From Opitutia bacterium UBA3151 (GTDB lineage: Bacteria > Verrucomicrobiota > Verrucomicrobiia > Opitutales > Seribacteraceae): DNA of 43,113 nt. Made by a program: the position numbers and the translations under genes. The stretch lies in the NCBI GenBank assembly GCA_002364975.1, contig DEYT01000164.1, positions 1 through 43,113 of the forward strand, read 5' to 3'. The notes under the pieces are model-generated. The model ran no database searches. It worked only from the letters and a program-made list of their open reading frames with translations, and was not told the DNA's origin. Of this stretch, positions 33,259 to 40,233 are shown piece by piece (within the stretch, counting starts at the first letter, position 1; every line of letters begins with the position of its first letter).

Positions 33259-34098
33259 ATGAAATTTGGAGTTGCCCGTTCACTATTTGTCCTAGCGCTG
33301 ACCTTTACCGTCCTCTATCCGGAGATGCTAGTTTCTGTTGCCCAAGCCCAAACCAAAAGTTTTGGTGAGCAGATGCTCGATTCTCTGGGCATTTTTCTAT
33401 ACCCATTCATTATCTTAATTGTGGGAGGATTTACTTTAATCATCTTTAATGCAATCGCCATTCGCAAGAAAGCTTTTATTAAGGATGATGTAGTTGCTCC
33501 AATTATGCAGGAGGTACAGGCTCTTAACATTCAAGGTGCGCTTTCGCTCTGTGATCAGTATAAATTACCAGTCACAGCGGTTCTTAAAGGAGGCCTAAGC
33601 CGTATTCAAGACGACGAGCTGGATATTGAACAGATCGAAAAGGGATTGGAAGAGTCTTCGGGAATCGCACTATCCAAACCTTTTACCTGGATAAATATGC
33701 TCAATACCATAGGATCGATCGCACCGATGATAGGTTTGTTAGGAACGGTTACAGGTATGATTGGGGCGTTTAATGTTTTGACCGAGTCCGGCATGGGTGG
33801 AGAGTCTAGTAAGCAAATGGCCGGTAATATTGGTAGTGCACTTTGGACAACTGCTGCGGGACTGGTCGTTGCAATTCCGACCCTGATTGCTTACTTCATT
33901 TACAAAACCAAGTTTGGAAATGTGGTTGCCGAAGTGAATCAAGTTGCGGGTGAAATGGTTTTTACTTTGGTGCGTGCTGCCCGTGGTGGTTTAGAAGAAG
34001 AAGAAGGAGAAGAAGAGGAGTATTACGAAGAGCAACCTCAAGTAGATCCTTCAGTTGAAGGGTTGCCACCATCCCCTGATTTACCGCCATCTTCTTAA
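33259..34098 (+). CDS. exbB: MotA/TolQ/ExbB-family proton channel protein
   Basis: This 279-residue inner-membrane protein has a cleavable-looking signal peptide (to AQA near residue 31), then three spans: one at about 45-68 and the conserved pair containing IGSIAPMIGLLGTVTGMIGAFNVL and GNIGSALWTTAAGLVVAIPTLIAYFIY, the ExbB/TolQ signature. The C-terminus has a glutamate run (EEEEGEEEEYYEE) and a proline-rich tail, unusual for the family and possibly a contact surface. It forms the proton-driven stator with the two ExbD-type proteins downstream. Unusually, it stands behind three TPR genes. Confidence 0.94.
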   Translation: MKFGVARSLFVLALTFTVLYPEMLVSVAQAQTKSFGEQMLDSLGIFLYPFIILIVGGFTLIIFNAIAIRKKAFIKDDVVAPIMQEVQALNIQGALSLCDQYKLPVTAVLKGGLSRIQDDELDIEQIEKGLEESSGIALSKPFTWINMLNTIGSIAPMIGLLGTVTGMIGAFNVLTESGMGGESSKQMAGNIGSALWTTAAGLVVAIPTLIAYFIYKTKFGNVVAEVNQVAGEMVFTLVRAARGGLEEEEGEEEEYYEEQPQVDPSVEGLPPSPDLPPSS

Positions 34099-34140
34099 CC
34101 ATCACTTCGTTGAAACTAATCGCTCTTAAGAACTGAGGAA

Positions 34141-34551
34141 ATGGCAAAATATAAAGCCCCCCAGACGAACGAATCACTGGATTTAACTCCGATGATTGAT
34201 GTCGTCTTTCTGTTAATCGTATTCTTTATGGTCGTTGCTCAACAAATGTCCGAACAGTATGTGGAACTTGCTAAAATGGCCATTGCTAGTAACTCTCAAG
34301 TAAAAGAGAATCCTCCCTCCCGTACGATTATTAGTATAGACGAAACTCCGGAAGGGCAAAAGTTTTACTGGGGAGAGAAAGAAATTGATGTCACTCAGAT
34401 TTCATGGGTGGTAAAAAAAAATCCGGATTGGAAAGTCTTTTTAAGAGTACACCCAGATGTTCAGCACTCCGTAGTACAGGATGTAATGAAAGAGGTTGGA
34501 AATGCGGGGCAAGCGGACATTATTTTTGGTACTTGGCAGGTAGCAGGTTAA
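34141..34551 (+). CDS. exbD: ExbD/TolR-family protein (first)
   Basis: This 136-residue protein has one N-terminal span, LTPMIDVVFLLIVFFMVV, with the proton-carrying Asp of the ExbD/TolR family. A periplasmic domain of about 100 residues follows. It has a good Shine-Dalgarno site (GAGGAA). It is followed 7 bases later by a second ExbD-type gene, so the stator may contain a mixed pair of ExbD subunits. The short cytoplasmic N-terminus is normal. Confidence 0.93.
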   Translation: MAKYKAPQTNESLDLTPMIDVVFLLIVFFMVVAQQMSEQYVELAKMAIASNSQVKENPPSRTIISIDETPEGQKFYWGEKEIDVTQISWVVKKNPDWKVFLRVHPDVQHSVVQDVMKEVGNAGQADIIFGTWQVAG

Positions 34552-34558
34552 TTTTCTG

Positions 34559-35017
34559 ATGAACTCTTTAAAGAAAATCTTAGATGATATTGATGAGGTT
34601 GATTTAACTCCCATGATTGATGTTACCTTCTTGTTACTTATTTATTTCATGGTAACAACCATGCTTAAACAACCGGAAGCAGAATTATCGATACAGCTCC
34701 CCGGAAAACCTCAGAGTAGTGATATAACTCCCATGGAATTACTCAATGTTCGTATAGGTGAAGAAGGAGAAGTTTCTCTTAATGGCTCTGTGATTGAAGA
34801 TGGATTTGATTTACTAATGCCTGACCTGGTCGCAAATTTGAAAACCCAAAAGGGAATGCGAGATCAATTGATAAGTAGTGGAGCAAAAAGCAAAGAAGAA
34901 GCCGAACTTAAGGTCCAAATCGAATCTTCCACTCTTGCTTTACACCAAGCATCGATCAGTGTGCTTAATGCTTGCTCATCTGCAGGAGTTGACAAAGTAA
35001 CCTTCTCTTTCCAATAA
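34559..35017 (+). CDS. exbD: ExbD/TolR-family protein (second)
   Basis: This 152-residue protein has the same architecture: a short acidic cytoplasmic start, a span with VDLTPMIDVTFLLLIYFMVTT including the key Asp, and a longer periplasmic domain than its neighbour, with a helical Glu/Lys-rich segment (SGAKSKEEAELKVQIESS) that is not usual in plain ExbD. It differs enough from the first copy to suggest an old duplication with distinct roles. No TonB or TolA homologue is encoded nearby. It ends the exb part of the operon; the glyoxalase-fold gene follows after 21 bases. Confidence 0.93.
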   Translation: MNSLKKILDDIDEVDLTPMIDVTFLLLIYFMVTTMLKQPEAELSIQLPGKPQSSDITPMELLNVRIGEEGEVSLNGSVIEDGFDLLMPDLVANLKTQKGMRDQLISSGAKSKEEAELKVQIESSTLALHQASISVLNACSSAGVDKVTFSFQ

Positions 35018-35038
35018 AAAGGTACTTTCTCATACATT

Positions 35039-35428
35039 ATGAGCAATATAGTAAGCAAGTTTTTGCATACCCGTTTGCGAGTCAATGATTTGGATAAGAC
35101 CCTAGAGTTTTATGGTTTAGTTTTTGGATTATCCGTAACTCGTAGGCATGAGTCTCCCAGAGGTTCCAAACTTGCTTTTTTAGCAGTTCCGAACAGTGAG
35201 GAAGAAATTGAAATTACTTTTTATCCTGGTTCAGGTCCGGTTGAAGTTCAGGAGGATTTGATGCATTTAGCATTTGAAGTCGAGAGTATGAAAAAATTCG
35301 AAGAACATCTTCAATCCGTTGGTTATCAATTTAGTGATGGACCAACCCAAAGCTCCTCGGGTTCAATTTTTGCTTTTGTAGACGCACCCGAAGGTTATGA
35401 AATCGAGGTTATAGAGCGACCTCGATAA
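35039..35428 (+). CDS. Glyoxalase I-like VOC-superfamily protein
   Basis: This 129-residue protein has the two beta-alpha-beta-beta-beta units of the VOC fold. All four expected metal ligands can be seen: His in KFLHTRLRV, Glu in EEIEITF, His in LMHLAFEV and Glu in GYEIEVIE. NDLDKTLEFYGLVFGL is typical of lactoylglutathione lyases, which detoxify methylglyoxal. Whether it uses glutathione cannot be told. It lies between the exb genes and a gluconokinase gene, on the same strand with small gaps. Confidence 0.88.
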   Translation: MSNIVSKFLHTRLRVNDLDKTLEFYGLVFGLSVTRRHESPRGSKLAFLAVPNSEEEIEITFYPGSGPVEVQEDLMHLAFEVESMKKFEEHLQSVGYQFSDGPTQSSSGSIFAFVDAPEGYEIEVIERPR

Positions 35429-35443
35429 AAGATTGCGGTATTT

Positions 35444-35956
35444 TTGGCCCAAGCGAATTATTGGATCATTGTCCTAATGGGAGTTTCCGGAACCGGAAAA
35501 TCCACTATTGGTATTGAGCTTTCCCAAATGTTAGAAATCTCCTTTTTAGAGGGAGATGATTTACATTCAGTTGCAAACAAAAATAAGATGAGAGCTGGCA
35601 TACCACTTATAGATGAAGATCGCCTTCCATGGTTAGAAGGCCTTCGAGAGATCAATAACCAATCCAGAAAAAATCTCGTGCTCAGTTGCTCCGCTCTTAA
35701 GAGATCGTACCGAGATATTTTAACCGATCATAAAAACAGGACTTTTTTTGTTCACCTCCATGCACCTTACCGCGTAATTGAAGAAAGGCTCAGCCTCCGA
35801 AAGGATCATTTTTTTAATCCTCAATTGTTGAAGAATCAATTTGAGAACCTCGAATTATTAGAGGAAAAAGAAGTGGGAATCCAAATAAATGTTGATCAAT
35901 CTATTGATTTGGTGGTTGCAGAAATCTCAAGATCGTTGAACCATTTACTGTTATGA
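35444..35956 (+). CDS. gntK: Gluconokinase (GntK-like P-loop kinase)
   Basis: This 170-residue kinase has the P-loop GVSGTGKST, the gluconate-type motif EGDDLHSVANKNKMRAGIP with DEDRLPWLEGL, and CSALKRSYRDIL, all typical of GntK, which phosphorylates gluconate to 6-phosphogluconate. The start is a TTG at 35444; the ATG at 35477 would remove the first beta strand (IIVLMG), so TTG is preferred. It overlaps the next gene as ATGA. Confidence 0.92.
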   Translation: MAQANYWIIVLMGVSGTGKSTIGIELSQMLEISFLEGDDLHSVANKNKMRAGIPLIDEDRLPWLEGLREINNQSRKNLVLSCSALKRSYRDILTDHKNRTFFVHLHAPYRVIEERLSLRKDHFFNPQLLKNQFENLELLEEKEVGIQINVDQSIDLVVAEISRSLNHLLL

Positions 35957-36609
35957 AGCATGTCATTTTCAAAAGTATCTGCCTGTCCGCAGTCTACCTC
36001 CTCTGTGTTTTTTCTGTGTTTAGCGAGAAGCTTCCAAAAGAAACGAAGGATTCTAGTGAAATCATTCTTTTTGATGGTAAAACGCTTAAAAATTGGCAGA
36101 AAACTGATTTTGCAGGGAAGGGTGAGATTCGTGTAAATAAGAAGGGAATTCTGGTAATGGAAATGGGGGCTGAGCTTTCTGGTTTGCATTGGAAGGGTGA
36201 AGCATTACCCCAGAAAAATTATGAAATTACACTTCAAGCACGTAGGACTATGGGTAGTGATTTCTTTTGTGGTCTTACTTTTCCTTTTCATGAATCTCAC
36301 GCTACTTTAGTTCTTGGTGGTTGGGGGGGCTCTCTCATTGGTATTTCAAGTATTGATGACTTTGATGCATCAGAAAATGAAACCGGAGACGCTTACATCT
36401 TTGAGGAGAAAAAGTGGTACGATGTAAGATTGAAAGTAGTAAAGTCCAAGATCTTAGTTTGGATTGACCAAGAAAAAGTAATCGACTGTGATCTAGACGG
36501 GAAAAAATTAAGTATGCGTCCGGGAGAAATCGAAATGTCAATTCCTCTTGGGATTACAACTTACGCAACCACTGGTGAATTTCGTAAATTTAAGCTTAGG
36601 AAGTTCTAA
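35953..36609 (+). CDS. Exported DUF1080 protein (3-keto-disaccharide hydrolase-like)
   Basis: This 218-residue protein has a signal peptide (to about residue 25). The mature part is a concanavalin-like DUF1080 domain: IILFDGKTLKNWQ, GILVMEMGAELSGLHW, NYEITLQARR, SDFFCGLTFPF, and WYDVRLKVVKSKILVWIDQEKVID. Some members hydrolyse 3-keto-glycosides; many are uncharacterised. The Gfo/Idh/MocA genes elsewhere in the window could belong to the same kind of chemistry, but are far away. Its ATG overlaps the gluconokinase stop. Confidence 0.87.
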   Translation: MKHVIFKSICLSAVYLLCVFSVFSEKLPKETKDSSEIILFDGKTLKNWQKTDFAGKGEIRVNKKGILVMEMGAELSGLHWKGEALPQKNYEITLQARRTMGSDFFCGLTFPFHESHATLVLGGWGGSLIGISSIDDFDASENETGDAYIFEEKKWYDVRLKVVKSKILVWIDQEKVIDCDLDGKKLSMRPGEIEMSIPLGITTYATTGEFRKFKLRKF

Positions 36610-36620
36610 AAGGCCTTAAA

Positions 36621-36634
36621 TGGGTTTGAACCCA
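36621..36634. repeat. Short inverted repeat between two genes
   Basis: TGGGTT and AACCCA flank a 2-base centre. The 8-base palindrome AAGGCCTT lies just upstream (36610-36617). There is no T-run, so a terminator is not supported; a small hairpin or protein site is possible. Confidence 0.35.
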
Positions 36635-36660
36635 GGCGGATATTTACTTATAAGGTGGAA

Positions 36661-37089
36661 ATGATCAAATTAAGTATCCTTTCGAGCATATCGACACTAA
36701 GCTTCTTTACCTGCTTCTTGTTTGCGGATGAAGCAAGCATCGAAGCAAAAAATAATTTGCAACTGGTTAAGGTTGCGACCCTTAATACCATGGATGCAAA
36801 CAAGGAATTTCAAAAGAATGTCCAGTTGGTACAACAACAGAGAGCCCTTGCCGCTCAAATTTTAACCAAGTTAAATGGAACGACCGATAAACAAGAAAAG
36901 CAAAAGCTCGAAAAACAATTTGAATCCTTGCAGAAAAAGTTAAATGAAAACAATCAATTGATGTTCAAGACCTATGGATTTTCCTTGAACAGAAATTATG
37001 TGCTGACCGTAGAGAAGGCTCATATCCACATGTGGGTTAACGAAGAAGAAGCGAAAGCCATCCAGGCAAGATCTGCTGAAGCTAAGTAA
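36661..37089 (+). CDS. Small secreted coiled-coil protein, unknown function
   Basis: The ATG at 36661 gives 142 residues; a GTG two codons upstream is the alternative and would consume the AAGGTGG ribosome-binding-like sequence. There is a signal peptide (LSILSSISTLSFFTCFLFA) ending before DEAS. The middle is a Gln/Lys/Glu-rich helical region (residues about 40-95) with coiled-coil character, and the end contains a His-rich short motif, KAHIHMW. No family recognised. It is followed by an 87-base gap with no clear terminator before the convergent rlmN gene. Confidence 0.75.
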   Translation: MIKLSILSSISTLSFFTCFLFADEASIEAKNNLQLVKVATLNTMDANKEFQKNVQLVQQQRALAAQILTKLNGTTDKQEKQKLEKQFESLQKKLNENNQLMFKTYGFSLNRNYVLTVEKAHIHMWVNEEEAKAIQARSAEAK

Positions 37090-37176
37090 CATTTGTTACT
37101 GAATAGGGTCATGAAACCTAATTGTGTCCCTGTTGATTAATGGGTAAATGGTTTGTTTTACGATTCAATACAATTT

Positions 37177-38250
37177 TTATTCAAAATCATCCTTTGGATT
37201 GCGGTTTTTTTCTCTCAATCGCAATTGACCACAAGCAGCGTCAATATCGTGTCCCTTTTCCATACGTAAAGTAACTCGTGATGGAGACTCCATCTCCACC
37301 TTTTGCTTAAAAGCAATGATTTGATCCTTGGAGGGACGTTCCCATTCTAATCCATCTACCGAGTTGTAGGGAATAAGATTTATCTTAGCGTTTAACCTTT
37401 TGGCATGTTTACCAAGAAGTTCAGCTTGCTTAAGGTCATCATTAATCCCTTTGATTAGGATATATTCCAAGGTAATCATTTTTTTGCGCTCTTCAATGAA
37501 TTGCTCGCAGGCAATCAAAAGTTCTTCCACCGAATATCTATCATTAATTGGCATGATCTTTCTTCGGGTGTCGTTATCACCCCCATGAAGAGAAATAGCC
37601 AACCTTATTTGGGCAGGATATTTAGAGAGCTCAAGTATTTTGGGAACTAAACCGCTTGTGGAAAGTGTGATGTGCCGTGCTCCGATTCCCAAGCCTTTTG
37701 GGGATAATATAATATCGAGTGCGGGTAAAAGAGCCGGTAAATTCGCCAGTGGTTCTCCCATTCCCATGAAGACCAGGTTATCGATTCTTTTACCGGCTTG
37801 TTTTCCTGCTAGTATGATCTGACCCAGAATCTCGCCCGTTGATAAATTTCGTTTAAGTCCATCCAAACCACTGGCACAGAATTTACAGCCCAGAGCACAG
37901 CCTACTTGAGTAGAAACGCATAGCGTAAGTCTGGATGCACGAACCCCTTTGGTGCCTTGGGATGCTGGAATCAAAACGCTTTCAATTAGTTGTTGATCAC
38001 GGAGATTCCAGAGAAATTTTTGTGTAGTATCTTTTGAGCCTTGAACCTGAATTTGTGTCATTGGAAGCAAATCATAATGCTCCATTAATGTATCTTTAAG
38101 GGACTGGGGTAAATTTGACATTTCATTCCAATCAAGAAGTCCCTTCTCGAAAATCCAATTTCTTACTTGTTCCCTTCTAAAATTTGGAACACCATTCCAA
38201 TCCCATTCTTCAAAGGGATGATCTATTAATAGTGATTTATTGATTTTCAG
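37177..38250 (-). CDS. rlmN: 23S rRNA (adenine-C2)-methyltransferase RlmN
   Basis: Radical SAM methyltransferase with the CxxxCxxC cluster motif (GCALGCKFCASGLDG), FMGMGEPLANLPALLPAL, TLSTSGLVPKI and the C-terminal catalytic Cys in HDIDAACGQL. It modifies A2503 of 23S rRNA and certain tRNAs. The first in-frame ATG (38121) gives only 314 residues and would drop the conserved N-terminal domain. That domain is plainly encoded upstream in the same frame (VPNFRREQVRNWIFEKGLLDWNEMSN), up to a TGA at 38254-38256. No ATG, GTG or TTG lies between, so a CTG at 38250, or another rare start, is proposed, giving 357 residues, the normal family length. Confidence 0.88.
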   Translation of the reverse strand: MKINKSLLIDHPFEEWDWNGVPNFRREQVRNWIFEKGLLDWNEMSNLPQSLKDTLMEHYDLLPMTQIQVQGSKDTTQKFLWNLRDQQLIESVLIPASQGTKGVRASRLTLCVSTQVGCALGCKFCASGLDGLKRNLSTGEILGQIILAGKQAGKRIDNLVFMGMGEPLANLPALLPALDIILSPKGLGIGARHITLSTSGLVPKILELSKYPAQIRLAISLHGGDNDTRRKIMPINDRYSVEELLIACEQFIEERKKMITLEYILIKGINDDLKQAELLGKHAKRLNAKINLIPYNSVDGLEWERPSKDQIIAFKQKVEMESPSRVTLRMEKGHDIDAACGQLRLREKNRNPKDDFE

Positions 38251-38383
38251 AACTCAAGCATCCTACGGCGAAAAGCAAACGATGGCAATGAAGCATCTAT
38301 GTTGGAGAAAAATGTGAAGGCACAATTTACAAAATGGAAATAATTCCGTTTTTTAAAATTTATTATTGGAATAGTGGTAATCG

Positions 38384-38772
38384 GTGAATCTTCCAAAAGT
38401 TATCCTTTGCATTATTTGGATAAGCACTCCTTTGGCTGTTGTTTTTATCCGAGTTTTTTTAGGTTAAAAAATCCCGAGGAAGAGCCATTTAATGTTGGCA
38501 TCTTTATTGTGTCCTCTTTTTTACTTTTTGGAAGTTTGATCAAACATATCTTAATCCTTCCCAAACGAGAGAAGAATCCAATTTCTCTTTTCCTAGCTAG
38601 AATGAGCTTAGCGGAAGCATTCATATTCGTTGGGATTTTTTTGACCCCGTATTATCAGGTTTTATTTCTGGCAATGTCTATCGTATGTAATGCTACTTAT
38701 ATCCCTGTATTTATTAAAGTTCGAAGTCGAACCGGTGAGGAAGAAGATATGGTTTCAATAGCTAAGCGATAA
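38384..38772 (+). CDS. Small membrane protein split by a -1 frame change
   Basis: The frame opening at the GTG at 38384 encodes a hydrophobic span (VILCIIWISTPLAVVFIRVF) but stops at 38465-38467. The -1 frame continues directly as RLKNPEEEPFNVG and three further hydrophobic stretches, ending at 38772. Read alone, that second frame has an unconvincing polar and aromatic start (from 38374). The combined product would be about 129 residues with four spans. The frames meet at T TTT TTA (38455-38461), so programmed frameshifting, a true lesion, or a base-count error in a seven-T run are all possible. No family recognised. The end overlaps the convergent DUF1501 gene by 11 bases. Confidence 0.5.
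38455..38461 (+). other. Candidate -1 ribosomal frameshift heptamer
   Basis: T TTT TTA in the reading frame from 38384 fits the X XXY YYZ slippery pattern, and slippage by one base leads into the long downstream frame. It is followed by AGGTTAAAAAAT; no strong downstream hairpin is evident by eye. Confidence 0.4.
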
Positions 38773-40231
38773 TCTGATGAATCGGATCTGCCCCTTCGAC
38801 TCCAACTAAGCTTTTGTCCAGACCACCATGGAAATAAGAAAGGTTATTCGGGTCGAGCCCTAACTGATTTAAAATCGTTGCATGCAACCTACGGACATGA
38901 AAACGGTCGGTTACTGCCTGACTGCCAAGTTCATCAGTTTCTCCAACACTGACACCTCCCTTGATACCACCTCCTGCCATCCACATGGTAAAACCCCATG
39001 AGTTATGATCTCGCCCGGTTCCTTCTCTATATTCAGCCGTGGGTTGGCGTCCAAATTCACCGCCCCAAACCACGAGGGTTTCGTCAAGCAGTCCGCGCTG
39101 CTTTAAGTCCTTGAGTAAACCGGCAATGGGTTTGTCTGTATTCCCGGCATGGTAGGAGTGGTTTTTGACCAAGTCACCGTGGGCATCCCAATTATTGTCA
39201 TTATGGTGACCGCCTGAATAAATTTGAATAAAGCGTACCCCTCGCTCGACTAGCCTCCTTGCAAGGAGGCATTTTCTGCCAAATTCCTCAGTGTTAGAAC
39301 CGTCCATACCGTAAAGATCTTTAATATGGCCGGGTTCTTTGTCCACATCGACTGCTTCTGGAGCAGATGCCTGCATGTTATAAGCAAGTTCGTATGATGC
39401 CACTCGTGCGGCTAAATTTGTATTATCGTAACGTTCGGAAAGATGGCCCTCATTCATGGTGCGCAAGTGGTCAAGCATGGTACGCTGTTGCGAACGGGGG
39501 ATGCCATGTGAATTTTCAAGGTCAAGGATGGGAGAACCTTGTGAGCGGAGTACGGTTCCTTGGTAGCTTGCCGGCATGTATCCACTGGACCAGTTCTTTG
39601 CACCACTAATCGGCCCACCTGTCTTGTCGAGCATAACCACATAGCCTGGCAGGTTTTCATTCACACTGCCCAATCCGTAGTTTACCCAGGAACCCAGAGA
39701 CGGGTGTCCGGAAAGAAGGTTGCCTGCATTCATCATCAGCATGGCAGAGCCGTGAATGGGAGACTCGGCTTTCATGGAATGTAAAAAAGCAATATCATCA
39801 ACGCAGGATCCGACATGAGGAAAAAGATCGGATACATATTTACCACAGTCTCCATATGGTTTGAATTTCCATTTTGGACCAACTACACGGCTTTCATTTC
39901 TTTTTCCACCCCGTCCAAAAGTTTTAACTTGGATTGTTTTTCCATCCAATGGATAGAGGTTGGGTTTGTAGTCAAAGGTATCCACCTGACTGGGTCCACC
40001 GTACATAAACAGGAAAATTACCGACTTCGCTTTTCCTGGGAAAGCCGAGTTTTTCGGGGCAAGGGGATTCACGAAGTTTGAGGCACTACTTGCCATTGCC
40101 TTGCTGGAAAAGAATCCGTCCCGTGCAAGCATCCCGGTCAGTCCGAGCGATGCGAACCCTCCCCCTATATCCTTTAGGAATTCTCTTCGATGGGTACGGT
40201 TACAAAATGTGTTTTCTGGTTTTCTGTTCAT
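38762..40231 (-). CDS. DUF1501 protein with a Tat-type signal
   Basis: This 489-residue protein begins with a twin-arginine-like region (HRREFLKDIGGGFASLGLTGML). The DUF1501 domain, related to alkaline phosphatase/sulfatase-fold proteins, shows IFLFMYGGPSQVDTFDYKP, MKAESPIHGSAMLMMNAG, FIQIYSGGHHNDNNWDAHGD, TLVVWGGEFGRQPT and GRDHNSWGFTMWMAGGG, with clustered His, Asp and Asn residues suited to metal binding. Such proteins are paired with PSCyt1/DUF1549/DUF1553 proteins in Planctomycetes and Verrucomicrobiota; their substrate is unknown. The ATG lies 2 bases downstream of the PSD1 stop, so the two are co-transcribed. Confidence 0.93.
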   Translation of the reverse strand: MNRKPENTFCNRTHRREFLKDIGGGFASLGLTGMLARDGFFSSKAMASSASNFVNPLAPKNSAFPGKAKSVIFLFMYGGPSQVDTFDYKPNLYPLDGKTIQVKTFGRGGKRNESRVVGPKWKFKPYGDCGKYVSDLFPHVGSCVDDIAFLHSMKAESPIHGSAMLMMNAGNLLSGHPSLGSWVNYGLGSVNENLPGYVVMLDKTGGPISGAKNWSSGYMPASYQGTVLRSQGSPILDLENSHGIPRSQQRTMLDHLRTMNEGHLSERYDNTNLAARVASYELAYNMQASAPEAVDVDKEPGHIKDLYGMDGSNTEEFGRKCLLARRLVERGVRFIQIYSGGHHNDNNWDAHGDLVKNHSYHAGNTDKPIAGLLKDLKQRGLLDETLVVWGGEFGRQPTAEYREGTGRDHNSWGFTMWMAGGGIKGGVSVGETDELGSQAVTDRFHVRRLHATILNQLGLDPNNLSYFHGGLDKSLVGVEGADPIHQIIA

Positions 40232-40233
40232 AA

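Noticed and set aside
36615..36640. Possible tRNA T-arm (GGGTTTGAACCCA-like)
   Set aside because: The stem would be only four pairs around a seven-base loop, the rest of a cloverleaf would lie in the DUF1080 coding region, and no acceptor or anticodon arm is seen. It is a plain short palindrome.
37090..37176. Terminator or small RNA between the coiled-coil protein gene and rlmN
   Set aside because: AGGG and CCCT blocks exist but are 19 bases apart without a consistent stem or T-run; nothing can be supported.
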